DNA of 64,000 nucleotides from Chaetoderma sp. LZ-2023a (GCA_034401795.1 CM067367.1:31573329-31637328); one strand, 5' to 3'; positions 1 through 11,869 are shown, numbered from the stretch's first letter. Notes: generated by a model from the sequence alone, not told the origin. A program made the numbers and translations.

Positions 1-470
1 TATGCATATCCAAAATGGCGTCACAAAGATTAGGCTCAAATACAGGCTTGCAATATCGAGGGGTCAAATACAAATAATAGTCAGGTCACGATCGTCGTCG
101 AAAGTAGCTAATCCTCGAGTTTAATGATGTCCCATATTTACAATGTGAATTAGTGCTTCATCCTCAAATATCCTGCAGTCAAAGGCGTGGTATGTTCATG
201 CTCAATTGAAACATCAAGACATGCCAACAATTCTTACTTTTCTTATGTGCAGTTTACAAATATCTGAGAGAGAAGGCGGGTAAAGTTGATTTTTATGTGA
301 GAAGAACACAGCACGATGTCCATCTCGTAACTTGTTGGCAATGTAAAGCTGCCCGAAGAGTGTGACATTATTGTAAACACTTGCCAACTGCTCCATCTTA
401 GGGACCTCTTTGACCTTTTGAGAACTGAACAGAGGGAGAGAGCATATATACTCGTTCTGTCATCCAATGA
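1..470 (-). pseudogene. EADTR-family fragment, central part, running off the left edge
   Basis: Reading leftwards from about 467, two overlapping minus frames give a conserved stretch: a segment with LFGQLYIANKLRDGH followed by FFSHKNQLYPPSLSD. This resembles the HEN-x-PPSLSD segment that precedes the RVDVVWD motif in a large, unnamed multi-copy protein family of invertebrate genomes (recalled from family knowledge, not searched). Further left, a frame with FDCRIFEDEALIHIV fits the next conserved block of that family. The reading switches frame and meets stops, so this is a decayed copy. The family's biochemical function is not established as far as I know. The remainder would lie beyond position 1. 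The alternative is chance ORFs, but the order of the motifs argues against it. Confidence 0.5.
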
Positions 471-863
471 ATTTGTATTATAGATTCATACTTCCCCTTT
501 CCAGTTGATTCGAGTGTTTCAATTGAAGCCACCACTGAATCACCCATGCAGTCGCATGAAAATACAATACAAATATGCAGATGTATTTATTCAAGCAAAA
601 AGGACCTCTGTAAATTAAGGCGTACAATTATCCATACAGCGTCTGACTGGGGGAAATAGGAAGATTTTAGTTCGCGACGATTGCCTTTGTTACATATGTT
701 CCGGGGGGATACATTTGTTTACGGCCCGCCAGGTTTTGGATGTATTGTAGCGCATATTCTTACCATTTTATTCGGCCAATCTAAGCCAAAAATCGATCGT
801 TCATTAAACATTGCCAACCATTAACTTGTATTAATATAAACAATAAGTGAAACACTGGATCAT

Positions 864-1265
864 AATGGACCTTTCCATTTTAGCTATGCCCCGCCCATCG
901 CTAGCTAAGCTCCACCCACACCTGGCCGTGTTGAGATTGATCGATCCCCGAATGCCCTAGCTATCAATTTCCTGAAAATTATACAGGGAAGCTGTTGAAT
1001 ATTTTGTAGTTAATTTGACTGGGTGCTGTTGCTGCCTATGGCAGCAACAGCGCCCAGTCAAATTAGTTTCAAAATATTCAACAGAATATGTATTAAATAG
1101 TAAAAGCTAACAATGTGTACAACAACGCATAGACCATCTTCAAATTTGCGCTGGTGATGTACTTATCGACGTCATTCATGACGTCATTCATTATGATGTC
1201 ATTGTACACATCACACAGTTCATTATGACGTCAGATGATGGTTGGGTGCTCTGGAAAGGTGAATT
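864..1265 (+). mobile_element. Palindromic MITE, copy A
   Basis: About 402 bp bounded by short inverted termini: AATGGACCTTTCCA at the left and the complement of AATTCACCTTTCCA at the right. The centre (992-1084) is a near-perfect hairpin whose arms read CTGTTGAATATTTTG... and ...CAAAATATTCAACAG around a GGCAGCAACAGC apex. The left half has GC-box and CCACCCACA sequence, the right half carries GACGTCAT and TGACGTCA repeats. No ORF. Donor-like site is altered here (ACAGGGAAG). This copy is used as the description of the family; other copies are compared with it. Confidence 0.85.
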
Positions 1266-1522
1266 GAATAAAGTAAAACGTTTTAAATCCATTTGGGCAT
1301 GCAAAATATTTTTATTTCCCGTGCTAATGCCCCTTTAATATAGTATACAAAGCATTTCGAGCATTTTGAGGCACTGTTGACGCGAGAGTGGTTAATTTCT
1401 TAGCATCGCAAAACACAATGCAAATTTCACAGTCCGGCAAGTAAACTTGGATTTTGGTCCAAGCTTGCACTGAAGTACCCACAATAGTTATTTGCATATT
1501 ATGTATCAATTGACCCTACCTA

Positions 1523-1619
1523 TCAAGAATCCGAGTGATGCCACGCTGGAACCATTGAGCATTTTGAAAGAATGTCCCGTTTCCATGGCAACCATTGCGA
1601 AAATTAGAAAATACAAAAA
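1523..1619 (-). repeat. Dispersed repeat with X-box-like palindrome, copy 1
   Basis: This stretch, read on the minus strand, is similar to 9700-9800 on the plus strand: both contain TTTTGTATTTT, then GTTGCCATGGAAAC, then an A/T-rich run, then ATCACTCGGATTCTT. No coding potential. It is a decayed interspersed repeat of unknown class. Confidence 0.6.
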
Positions 1620-2247
1620 GTTACATTTCGCAGGGTGTATATGAGATTTTTTCACAATTTTGGTGTTTAAACGTATGTGTTAGAGCATGTCCTGTCGAAT
1701 GAGGCCATGGCCTTGAGTAGTCGGTTGATGCTCTCTGCACCTGTCTGGTGTCACGAATATTGTTCTTGGTGCTGTACTCCATATACCTGTCGAAAATTAA
1801 GCGTATTTCAGATTCTTTCACATTTCTGAGTACCCAACTCATGAAATTGTCTACCTAATCCTGGACTATTCCAATTGTAGGTCAAGGGATCACTCAAAAG
1901 CATAGCTGATCCATCAATGATAAGGGTCGTGTCCCAGAACGCATGCCTCATTTAAATCTCTACTTTAACCTGACGCTTTGATGTTGGCGTTGTCGTAGTC
2001 ATCCTTGATGCCATATGAGCTGACAAACGTTGTCATTGGAACTGGTGCTAATTCATACTTCAGGGCTGAATCTAGAGCCACCTCGCTTCCAGAAGCTTGC
2101 AATCCAATGATCAAAGAGTAAATAACATTGATGTCTTACACTTTCACTGCGCCAACACTCGGGTTTCGATTCATCAACTGCATTGTCATGATTTCCTTGC
2201 TTATGGGATCATTGAATTCATTCGGCTAAGAAATGTCATATATATCC

Positions 2248-2251
2248 ATTC

Positions 2252-2284
<33 letters not shown>
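2248..2284 (+). repeat. (GAT)n microsatellite
   Basis: About eleven uninterrupted GAT units. It lies inside a short plus ORF that shows poly-Asp only because of the repeat; I do not regard that ORF as a gene. Confidence 0.95.
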
Positions 2285-3043
2285 TACCATATTCCGCAGC
2301 AGTAGGATTAGAAAGATCATGCATCTGCAATCAATCCTTCTTCGGCGTTTACCACTGTGTCTTGTCCTCAGCTAAACGCTTTAGCTTCTATGGTTCTGGA
2401 TCTGAATGGACCAAGTCCTGTTTTATTGAGGTCACTCGGCTGCACACTTAACAGATTTATTCAATGACATTCTCTCGTTGTTTTATATTTAATCAAAAGC
2501 CCTCTGTGCGGTGGTGTTGGCTGACATCCTTAGCAGACGGCGAAACATGGACAATCTTTTCTGGGAAACTTTTATGAACAGCGCTGATGTATTACATATC
2601 TTTTATAGTGCAGCATTGGAAATTATGCCATACAGGTATCGGTGCCCAGTATGGCCCATAAGTGGTTGAGGTGGCAGCCATCAAGTATGTCTAGAACTAC
2701 CTATGGAGCTTCCCAGCTGTGACAGTTGTAAAGCAACAAGTTGTGTTCATCTTTGATCTGCGAATCCACAGCTTCCAGAAATTCGTGAAAGCTATGTTTC
2801 CTATGATACAGCGCGCAGCAACTGCAGAGCAGTGAGCCAAGGATTTTGCATTGATAATGTTAATTTTGCATTCATAACGCGTTCACAAATTTGCAGCACT
2901 TTGTCAACATTGACCTCATCTGGTGAGATTCTACAGTTCACTATGTTGAGGATGCCCTTTGCATTATGGTGTACACTGTCCAGTGGATTGGTTGACACTT
3001 CAATTCCGTGCTTCAATTCCCCTGCTCTTTGCATTTGGCACAT

Positions 3044-3994
3044 TGCATAAATTCATTTCGACTTCGTGGAGGGTTTTTTATACGGCCACCCATGCACAGA
3101 GACAGAGCCTAGGTTGTCTTCGTGTCGGTTGTGAATGTGATAGGAAGATGACATCAGAGACCTTTGGTATACCTCGAACAGTTGGTTTCAATCATCGTAT
3201 CTGTTGGCATTATATTCCAGGTCGCAGGGAGCTGATGCGTAATATGTTCGCCTTCAAGAATTTGCCTACAGATTCAATCAGAAATATGGGATCATGAGAT
3301 TCATTGCAGGTAGGTGTAATGGTCAGTTTGCTTCCTTTTCAGATTTACAGAATAGTATCATGAGATTGATTAGTTTGGGGAGGCCATCTCGCCAGAGTTT
3401 TGTGGCTCTGCCGATTTTCGCATAAGACTACAAACATGGCATGAGGTCCTCCTGATTACAGTCTTCCTAGACAATATCTTGTATAATTGCATCTTTGAGA
3501 AATCTCAAGGCATTGATATTCTGAGGGCAAGACTTCCCTCCCAACACATGTTCAACTCCACTAAAATCACAGGCCACCTTCTGTCATCAGCGTTTTTCGA
3601 CACTCTCAATAAAGCTCACGGGTCAGTGCATTTCTCCAAGACGTAACATCATGCTGGTGAATCTGTCTGGTTATACCCAAGATAGGGTGACAGCAATCTT
3701 ATACAGCTGTTGGTTATACCTAAGGACGATAATAGCCTGCACACTTGCTTTGTTAGTCTCTCCACTTCTACCCTGGCAGTTAGCATCGTATCAGGATCCG
3801 ATGGCGTCGTGTCAATACGTGATGTGTCTAAGGGAAGACGTGATTTCAGTTCAATGAATGAATTTATTCTCTAGTCATTCAATTCTTGAAGCCATTATAA
3901 TCTGAACACTGGGTCACCTCACTGGCTTCTGCAAGGATGAAGAAGTCCATTGATTTAGCCCTTCTTTAGGCCAGGCATGCATCAATCCACAAAT

Positions 3995-3995
<1 letters not shown>
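3044..3995. other. No gene recognised
   Basis: Mixed-frame sequence between the EADTR-family patches and the (CT)n tract. It probably includes further decayed coding sequence of the same copy, but I cannot match any block. A 112-codon plus ORF starting at 2959 appears to be antisense to the family copy. Confidence 0.5.
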
Positions 3996-4042
<47 letters not shown>

Positions 4043-4061
4043 CTCTCTCTCTCTCCCTCTT

Positions 4062-4121
<60 letters not shown>
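3996..4121 (+). repeat. (CT)n microsatellite
   Basis: About 126 bp of CT dinucleotides with a few single-base interruptions. The antisense frame encodes Arg-Glu repeats, which is a by-product of the repeat. Confidence 0.97.
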
Positions 4122-4124
<3 letters not shown>

Positions 4125-4849
4125 ATGTCTAATGGTCCTCTACATCCCCATCTACTTGCATTACAATTTCTTCCTTCTTTGTGCATCATATGATCTCGGC
4201 ATGTTGCAGACTACGAGCTTTGTTTCCTACTTGCACAAGCTGAATACCCGGCAAAAACGTTGGACTGGATATGTTCGAGTCAAATTTGTCTGCAATCACA
4301 GAACCAAACCTACGTCTGGTTCTGGAGTGTGAGTTAACTATATGTTCGGTAATAGTGTTGGCACGCGAGGAGCTGGTCTAAGAAACATTACCACCTCAGC
4401 ATAAGTACACAACACACCAAACTGGGCTTAATCTTTTGATGAGTTCCTTCTTGATAAGAGTACCAAGCATTTTCTTATACAGGCCTGTGATCCCATTACA
4501 TAGCAAGCATTAGAATCATGTCTTGTACGCATGACTGCAGTGTACTGAAGAAGGCAAACAAGATGTCACTTGTTTAAGGAAAGTGATTTTAATTCTTGCT
4601 CTACATGCTTTGCATGCATATCGATAGAATGTTCAATATCACCCCAATCCTCACTAGATACCACTTTGAAGACGTCTTGTGGTGTGCCACAATAGTCTAG
4701 AGGACTTGCACAGCCGGCTCCTCTGGGAGGGCTCTTCGCCGAAGTTGTTTAACAAGTTAGAGATCACTGTCCTTCTGGAAATAACACTTCACCAATATTG
4801 GTGTTTAGTTCATAGGTATTTAGGGAATTTCTTATTTGCATTCTATCAT
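4122..4849. other. No gene recognised
   Basis: Unique-looking sequence with only short ORFs. It probably contains decayed minus-strand coding sequence of the neighbouring family copy, but no block could be identified. Confidence 0.5.
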
Positions 4850-5443
4850 CATTTTTACATCATTGCTATCGGATTCCTGGGCTTCGCTGCTACTTGAAGC
4901 TACAAATTGAGCAGCCATTAGAGCCATAAATGTTATTCAGAAATCATAATGATAACGTCCATCAGCTGTCTGAATGTCATTAACAGCTCCCTCTACTCGG
5001 AAACAGACATCAACAAGCAACCTATCTCCTCATAAAGGACTGCTCTCTAAGATAATGCCTTCGAATAATGCCTGTGCACACCGTTCGGCTGTTCGGAACA
5101 GCCGCACCACATCTTCAGGGAGACGGATTTTTCGTTTCCTTTTCAAGTTCACAAATTTCACCACAGAAGATATAGTGCCAGTGAAAGTAAAACAGTAGAA
5201 GCTCATATATCCTCTACCTTTTCGCTTCACTAATGGACGAGTATGTAATCTTTCGCATTGATGTATATGTGTCTCTGGAACCTTGTGATAACGTTTGGAT
5301 AGGCAGTCAGTTCTGCTTCCAGATGGCAATCGTATCCCTGATCCGGCGAGCCTTGACGATAAAAGCAAATCTTCGAAGACTGAATCAGACAATGGGGTCC
5401 TCGCATCCATGTCGTCGGAAAACTTAGACAGAGCATTATACAT
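4850..5443 (-). pseudogene. EADTR-family N-terminal remnant
   Basis: A 137-codon minus frame from 5443 to 5030 is followed, after a stop, by a frame reading VNDIQTADGRYHYDF. That phrase resembles the conserved AGDLVAxxAKYHxxC segment near the N-terminus of the family. The first 137 residues (basic stretch VNLKRKRKIRLPEDVV near residue 95) are not recognised on their own. The patch is oriented like the middle and C-terminal patches at 1324-3043, so it may be the start of the same gene. The retrotransposon at 5470 lies just 5' of this remnant. Stops and frame changes indicate a pseudogene. Confidence 0.4.
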
Positions 5444-5454
5444 ATGTCAAAATC

Positions 5455-5469
5455 ATATGATATTAACAA
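5455..5469 (+). repeat. Target-site duplication, left copy
   Basis: ATATGATATTAACAA, repeated exactly at 9386-9400. The two 15-bp copies flank the retrotransposon and define its ends. Confidence 0.93.
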
Positions 5470-5542
5470 CCCCTGTTTAAGACTATATGCTCGGCCTCAA
5501 CGTGGCGCTGGGGTGTAACCCACTGGGTGTCAATCCAGACAT

Positions 5543-6898
5543 TTGGAGGGGCTAACAGGAGCATTATGCACAACGCTAATAATGACACCTGGAGATCGAA
5601 TCAACCGAAATGGTTCTCGCCCTGTGAGGATCCGCCAGGCAGGTGCAGCGCCGGGCTCCGCGCCTCGAATGAGCCCACCCTCAGGTACTGGAGGTCCCAT
5701 CAACTCGTCTTGTGGAGCCAGGGGACAAGGATGGAGAGCTACTGGCCAACCGAAAGAGAAGACCAACCCCAAAGAGAACCCCAGTACCAACATCATGCAC
5801 TGGAACGCAGAAGGGGTTACCAACAAGAAATCAGAGCTCGGACAGTTCCTGTACGAAAACAACATTGATATCTGCTGCATCCAAGAGACACACCTGCAAG
5901 AAGGAAAACCATTTGAGATCAGAGGTTACCAGATTTTCCGGTGTGATCGAAGAGGAAGAAAGAAAGGCGGGGTGATCACCTTGGTCCGAAACAGCGTGAA
6001 CACCAGCCAGATCAAAACCTTTATGGAAGAGGCAGAATATATCAAGATCAAGGTAACAACCAGCAACTCTGTGATTGACATTGTCAATTATTACTGCCCT
6101 AATGACAAGAATCTCTCACTTGACACAATCCAGTTCCCGGACTGCCACTTCCTCATTGCGGGAGACTTTAATAGCCAGTCCCAGAGCTGGGGATACAAAA
6201 CACTTGATAAACGAGGAGAAGACATTGAAGCATGGCAAGATGAAAAGCACCTTTTACTTGTCAACGATCCCACAGATCAGCCTACCTTCTACTCGCGCCG
6301 GTGGCACTCGACAACAACGCCAGACTTGGCATTTTGTACAGAAGACATTCACAGAAACCTCAGTAGAGTGGTCGGATCGCAGTTAGGAGGAAGCGACCAC
6401 CGCCCAGTCCTCCTCTCTCTTTCTGGAAGTATTTCGACAAGTACACCTCAACATCCAAGGTGGAACTATAAAAAGGCAAATTGGAGTCTGTTCGGCATTC
6501 GTTCCAGTGAGCTTACCCAAAATATAGCAGTAGAATGGAGAAACATCAACAATGTGGTCAAGGAATTTAATTCAAGTATCCTCAAGGCTGCCAACGAAGC
6601 GATTCCTCGAGGGTTCAGGAAAAACTACCGCCCCTACTGGACAACAGAACTGCAAGCAGCGCATGATAAACTAGACAAGGCCAGAGAAGATGCAGAGGGT
6701 AATCCCTGCCATGAAAACCACTTCACGCTACAACAAACTAAAGCCAGGTATCTAAAGACCAAGCTGGAGGCCAAAAGAAGAAGCTGGAGGGAAAAGACGG
6801 CAGGGTTTAATTTAGAGAGAGACACTACAAAGCTATGGAGACTGACTAAAGCACTGAATGATGAGGGTGTCGGGGGGGGGGGAGAAGATTACTCTTGA
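5543..6898 (+). pseudogene. Retrotransposon endonuclease part of ORF2
   Basis: 451 codons. The exonuclease-endonuclease-phosphatase fold starts near residue 85 with MHWNAEGV (metal-coordinating Asn), then IQETHL (catalytic Glu), LIAGDFNSQSQSWG (Asp and Asn) and GGSDHRPVLLSL (catalytic His). This nuclease nicks target DNA to prime reverse transcription. The first 80 residues are Gly/Pro/Arg-rich and unmatched; they may be a linker or an ORF1 remnant. The C-terminus is artificial: a run of about ten G at 6870-6880 shifts the frame, and the true continuation (AYAEESN...) appears in another frame from about 6918. The ATG at 5543 is the first in the open frame; the true start is uncertain. Confidence 0.9.
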
Positions 6899-6917
6899 AG
6901 AAGATGGGCAAACGCAT

Positions 6918-7800
6918 ATGCAGAAGAAAGCAACATTTCTATACCACGGATGCGTCAAAAAGAGGTTAGAAAAGAGCAAAAGGAAAGAACGGACACGAAC
7001 ACTCACGATGCAATGAAAGTTGACATTAGTTTAGCAGAACTGAAGAAGGCTATCCGCCAATTGAAGAAGAAATCTCCCAGGCCAGATGGCATTACGAATG
7101 AAATGATCCAACACCTTGGTAATGCATCTCTCCGCAAGTTGCTAGACATCTTTAATCTCAGTTGGACCAATGGAGAGGTTCCTCAGTGCTGGAAGGAAGC
7201 CAGAATGACTCCTTTTCTGAAAAAAGGGAAGAACAAGACGAAAGTGCTGCACTACCGTCCTATCAGTCTTATAAGCTGCATATGCAAGACCATGGAGCGC
7301 ATCATCAACCAGCGGTTGCAGTGGTACGTGGAGTCGGAGAACATTATAGTTTCAGAATAGGCCGGCTTCAGAAGATACAGGAGCACAGATCAAACAACAC
7401 ATCTTGCACAGGTCATAGAGGACACTTTTCAAGCCAAGAAGGTGATGCTAGCTGCCTTTATCGACATGCAGAAGGCATTTGACAAGGTATGGAAGGATGG
7501 TCTCCTCGTGAAGCTCCGGCGCACAGGCATCGGTGGCAACATGTTACGATGGACCCAGTCGTACTTACACAATCGCAGAGCTACTGTGCTGGTGGATGGA
7601 CAATCTGGACAGAATGTATTGCTGAGACAAGGGGTGCCACAAGGCGGAGTATTATCACCAACTCTGTTAATACTCTTCATTAATGACATTGTAGCAGAGC
7701 TGCCCAATGGGATCCAAGCAGCCCTCTATGCAGATGACCTCGTACTCTGGTGCACCGAGGAGTACACAAAGACTGCCACGTACAGAATGCTGCTCGCCGA
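6918..7800 (+). pseudogene. Retrotransposon reverse transcriptase, fingers and palm
   Basis: Continuous frame except for one TAG at 7358-7360, where family members have Gln: the context is SE-stop-AGFRRYRSTDQ, so CAG to TAG is the simplest explanation. Visible reverse-transcriptase blocks in order are SPRPDGITNEM, YRPISLISCICKTME, the first catalytic Asp in AAFIDMQKAFDKVW, QGVPQGGVLSP, and the catalytic YADD box at 7727-7738. All three catalytic aspartates are present. The frame is lost near 7800, shortly after YADD, where the next segment continues in another frame. This domain would synthesise cDNA at the nicked target. Confidence 0.9.
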
Positions 7801-8442
7801 AATACAGATTGGGCCAATCGCTGGTGTATTACCATTAACAAGGAAAAATCATCAGCCATGTTATTCTCACTGTCCACCAAAACCATGGTTGGCAATCTGA
7901 CACTGGGCGGTACTCCACTCGAGGACGAGGACCAGCAGACATACCTGGGAGTCACCTACGACAGAAGATTAACATGGAATGAGCACATAGAGTATGCAGA
8001 GGCAAAGGCCAGAAGAAAGCTAAACATCATGAGGAAGCTGGCAGGAACAAAGTGGGGTGCCAATGAAAGGATCCTCAGGACCATCTACCTAGGCGCCATA
8101 CGACCACACCTTGAGTATGGATCCAGCTCATGGATGACAGCAGCTAAATCTCATCAACAGAACCTCGACAGAGTACAAAACCAGGCACTGCGTATCATCA
8201 CTGGTGGAATGAGATCAACACCAATAGAAAAAATGGAGCAGACAGCAGGCATCCACCCACTTAGCAAAGGAAGGGAATGCAAAGCACTGATCCAAGCTGC
8301 AACGTTCAAATCGTTCAGCAACCACCCGATGAAGATCAGGCAAGCACAGCTGTCATCAGGAAGACTTAAAAGATCAAGTTTTGTGAAAGAGACAAAAGCA
8401 CTTCAAAGGAAACACCACGAAATGTTGCCAGCACAAATATAA
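7800..8442 (+). pseudogene. Reverse transcriptase thumb/connection region
   Basis: The frame giving DWANRWCITINKEKS directly continues the palm domain after a one-base shift. It contains YLGVTYDRRLTWNEHI and a long thumb segment with LRTIYLGAIRPHLEYGSSSW and LDRVQNQALRIITG, typical of I- and jockey-like elements. It ends at an in-frame TAA (8440-8442); the same frame runs on through the RNase H domain, so the stop is probably a single mutation. An ORF can be opened from an ATG at 7750 but that start is not meaningful. Confidence 0.88.
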
Positions 8443-9339
8443 GACCCAAACCACACCCTTGATCCTCCACCCTGGGAAAACAAACTAGAGAGCATTGCCA
8501 TTCGCACCACAGTACCTCATCCAACAACCAAAGATGAACACAGTGATGTGAGCAAGAAGGCCCTGACCCTGGATATGCTGGAAGAAATGTACCCTCAGGA
8601 GACATGGATAAGGATCTACACAGATGGATCAGCCAAAGATGCAATTAGGAGCGGAGGTGCCGGACTGCGCATACAGTATCCAAACGGACAACATGAGTCA
8701 GCTGCAATACCGACGGGCAAACACTGCACAAACTACAGAGCTGATGTCAAAGCACTGGTTCATGCAGCTAATACCATCAGCAGAACAACAGACCCTATTG
8801 CACAGATTGTCTTTTTATCTGATGCCCGCTCCGTCCTTGAGGCTATCACCAAAGGTAAGCTGCCACAACTTGAAGAAGCACTACAAACCATAAAATGCTT
8901 TCGGATAGCATTGCAGTGGATCCCCTCACACTGTGGAGTCCAAGGAAATGAGGAAGCAGACAAGATGGCAAAGGTGGGTGCAGAAGAGAATCAGACAGAA
9001 AACCTGGTTACCCATACAGAGATGAAGACTATCATCAAGTCACTCTATAGAACAGCTCAATCAGAAGATGTCTACCATCATCTCTCGAGGCCAGAGCAAG
9101 TGACCATTTTTCGTCTCAGAACTGGACACAACAGACTAAACCAACACATGTACAGGCGGTTCCACCTTACGATATCGCCCGCTTGTCCTTGTGGAGAAGC
9201 AGAACAGACCACAGAGCACATACTTCAATGTTGCCGTACGTATCAGCTGCTGAGAGAAGAGATCTGGCCTTTGTCAACCTCTTTTCTTGAAAAGCTGTAT
9301 GGGCCTGTGAACTGCAGAAAACCACAGATTTCATCTTGA
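8443..9339 (+). pseudogene. Retrotransposon RNase H domain and C-terminal zinc-knuckle-like tail
   Basis: In frame with the preceding segment. RNase H motifs: IYTDGSA (first Asp), NYRADVKAL where the usual catalytic Glu is replaced by Asp, FLSDARSVLEAI (third acidic residue) and WIPSHCGVQGNEEAD (His loop and last Asp). RNase H removes the RNA strand of the hybrid during insertion. Downstream are RPEQVTIFRLRTGHNRL and a CPCGE...TTEHIL-QCC motif, common at the C-terminus of I-superfamily ORF2 proteins. The domain stops at 9337-9339, 46 bp before the 3' target-site duplication. Confidence 0.9.
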
Positions 9340-9385
9340 GAACGACTCTCCAAGTGTGATACCAGCGATCGAAAAGAAGAAGAAG

Positions 9386-9400
9386 ATATGATATTAACAA
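9386..9400 (+). repeat. Target-site duplication, right copy
   Basis: Exact 15-bp repeat of 5455-5469, immediately after the AAG-rich tail of the retrotransposon. Confidence 0.93.
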
Positions 9401-9941
9401 TAGGCCTGCCTTTTTTGCATTTTATAGTGGTTTCTATGGCAACTAGCGTTCATTTTGATATCCTCTAGTACGGCATTTAACCGGCATTATCTTGAAAAAC
9501 CTTCAGAGTCGATAATGGCTATTTTACAGCAATTTATTAGAAAATAAGTCCATTTTTGTGGGTGATATTGCACTTTCACAATGACCTGGACTTTGAGAAC
9601 TGAAGGTCATGATCTCATTTGATAGGGCGTGTTCTAAGCATATGTTTAGGCAACAAGAGTATGAAAATCGATAATCTAAATCTTGAGATATTTAAAGTTT
9701 TGTATTTTTCGATGTTAGTAGGCGTTGCCATGGAAACATGCCATTTTTTCGAAATGATCAAAGGTACCAGCTTGGTATCACTCGGATTCTTTATAGGGAG
9801 GTTCCATAGATTCAAAATCTGCAAAAAACTGTTTTGGTTACTCCAGTGTAAGGTTCACCACCACGGCTGCCTGACTGCAGATGACAAGAATTTATCATCT
9901 CAAGTGTGACATCACTACCTAAAGATAATAATACATGTACC
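9401..9941. repeat. Dispersed repeat with two X-box-like motifs
   Basis: No gene. 9700-9800 is the inverted counterpart of 1523-1619. X-box-like palindromes lie at 9430-9443 (GTTTCTATGGCAAC) and 9724-9737 (GTTGCCATGGAAAC). The ORFs at 9615-9909 are unrecognised and overlap this repeat. Confidence 0.5.
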
Positions 9942-10002
9942 CTGTTAAATAATTCGAAACTAATCTGCCAGCCAGGTAAATTAGCTTCAAAATATTTAAC
10001 AG
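9942..10002. mobile_element. Degenerate MITE hairpin, copy B
   Basis: CTGTTAAATAATTCGAAACTAAT pairs imperfectly with a right arm ending AAAATATTTAACAG. It is the family hairpin with the apex deleted. A CCTTTCCAGA terminus follows at about 10055, but the intervening half is shortened. Confidence 0.55.
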
Positions 10003-10377
10003 AATATTGTTGACACAATCCGGTCGTTTATGACATGTTTGTCCTGTATGTCCTTTCCAGAATGCAATGAATAAAATCTCACAAAATCCCTTTCATTGCC
10101 TATCACATTAAGTAAATTTAAAATATAAACAAGAAAATTAAATTCAGTTTAAGATATTATAACATGTACTTGATTGTCACTTCATTTCTGTATTGGAAAA
10201 TCTGGTAATTTTTCTCTAGTTCAAAGTGTATTTATTGTTTTAAACATAAAATTAGTTTTTACGTTTTTTTATACTAACGGAATACTAACATAACTCGCTG
10301 ATTCTTAAGAATATCTCGAAAGTGGACGCGGATTTGTGTAACACATAATAGAGTTGGTTTTAAAAGCGATACCTTTC

Positions 10378-10519
10378 AATGGTCCTTTCCAATTTATCCA
10401 TCCACGCGTGGCGTGTAGGATGACGTCATAATCATTACATCATGAATGACGCGATTTAGTCCATCTTTAACTCTTTATAGTCCGACAAGTTGTACGAATT
10501 GTATGACTTTACCATTTAA
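10378..10519 (-). mobile_element. Half MITE, copy C
   Basis: Begins AATGGTCCTTTCCA, continues with a GATGACGTCATAATCAT block and ends at the TTTAATAA that precedes the hairpin in full copies. The hairpin and the other half are absent, replaced by the foldback at 10520. Confidence 0.7.
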
Positions 10520-10728
10520 TAACTGTGTGATGTTTTATTAGAATATGGCTCTCTTAGGAATCCATCGTAGCTAAATAGGATAGGTTTATGTGTATATGTA
10601 TTTTTGTGTAAACTATAGGGTTAGGAAATGATCAGTAAACGAGTCATCAATAGATACAACATTGTGTCATCCATTCAATCAGATGGATTCCTAAGAGAGA
10701 AGTATTCTAATAAAACATCACAAAGTTA
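10520..10728. mobile_element. Foldback element with 46-bp inverted repeats
   Basis: 10520-10565 and 10683-10728 are inverted copies with about four mismatches, including TGATGTTTTATTAGAAT and CTCTCTTAGGAATCCAT-like sequence, around a 117-bp loop. Not the hairpin of the MITE family. Abuts half-MITE copy C exactly. Confidence 0.75.
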
Positions 10729-11534
<806 letters not shown>

Positions 11535-11869
11535 TACCAATAGAAAGAATGCAATTACTCTATTAATGTGTCTGTCTAACTTTCTGACCTTAGTCAACAT
11601 ATTAGTTGCGCCTAGCAACTAATATATTTATAAGTTAATTGGGTAGTCAGTGGGTTGGTCTGTCCATCCATCGGAAGCATTTTGACATTTTGGGTAAAGG
11701 GTAGGCCTTATATCCAAAATACAAAGATATAATAGATAGCCTGTTGGAAGTCTTGGATGATTCGCCCACTAACTCTAATTTTGCGCAAGTACTATTATGC
11801 TAGCTATACAATTAGAGACAAAATACAGAGACTAAAATACGAATGCACCAAAGTGTACAGCTGCTCGCG

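Larger units (their letters stand above)
1324..3043 (-). pseudogene. EADTR-family decayed copy, middle and C-terminal parts
   Basis: Three minus-strand patches in the order expected for one gene of this family. At 2801-3043 a frame reads IEVSTNPLDSVHHNAKG and then VNVDKVLQICERV, resembling the family's STNP...VNVDKA block. At 1621-1842 LIFDRYMEYSTKNNIRDTR matches the conserved VFDRY...SIK...R block. At 1324-1509 KIQVYLPDCEICIVF corresponds to the SPDTDVxVL block, with the aspartates partly lost. The patches are separated by stops and frame changes. Together with the 4850-5443 patch this could be one original gene on the minus strand. Function of the family is unknown. Confidence is limited because the matches are from memory and the copy is old. 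Confidence 0.45.
5470..9385 (+). mobile_element. I-superfamily non-LTR retrotransposon (I/Nimb-like) with RNase H
   Basis: A 3.9-kb element between exact 15-bp target-site duplications. Domain order is apurinic-type endonuclease, reverse transcriptase, RNase H, then a C-terminal Cys/His segment (CPCGEAEQTTEHILQCC), the arrangement of the I superfamily. It ends in a short AAG-rich tail (GAAAAGAAGAAGAAG) instead of poly(A), as in I-type elements that end in short tandem repeats. No separate ORF1 (gag) is present: only about 73 bp precede the first long ORF, so it is either 5'-truncated in ORF1 or a single-ORF family. The reading frame is broken by a G-run frameshift near 6870, a small deletion near 6920, a nonsense codon at 7358, a frameshift near 7800 and a nonsense codon at 8440, so this copy is dead but young. 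Confidence 0.92.

Noticed and set aside
2959-3297. 112-codon plus ORF with a basic C-terminal half
   Set aside because: It lies antisense to the EADTR-family patch, has no recognisable motif, and its start overlaps that patch in reverse.
5527-5880. Overlapping 113- and 116-codon ORFs at the start of the retrotransposon
   Set aside because: Alternative-frame shadows of the endonuclease ORF.
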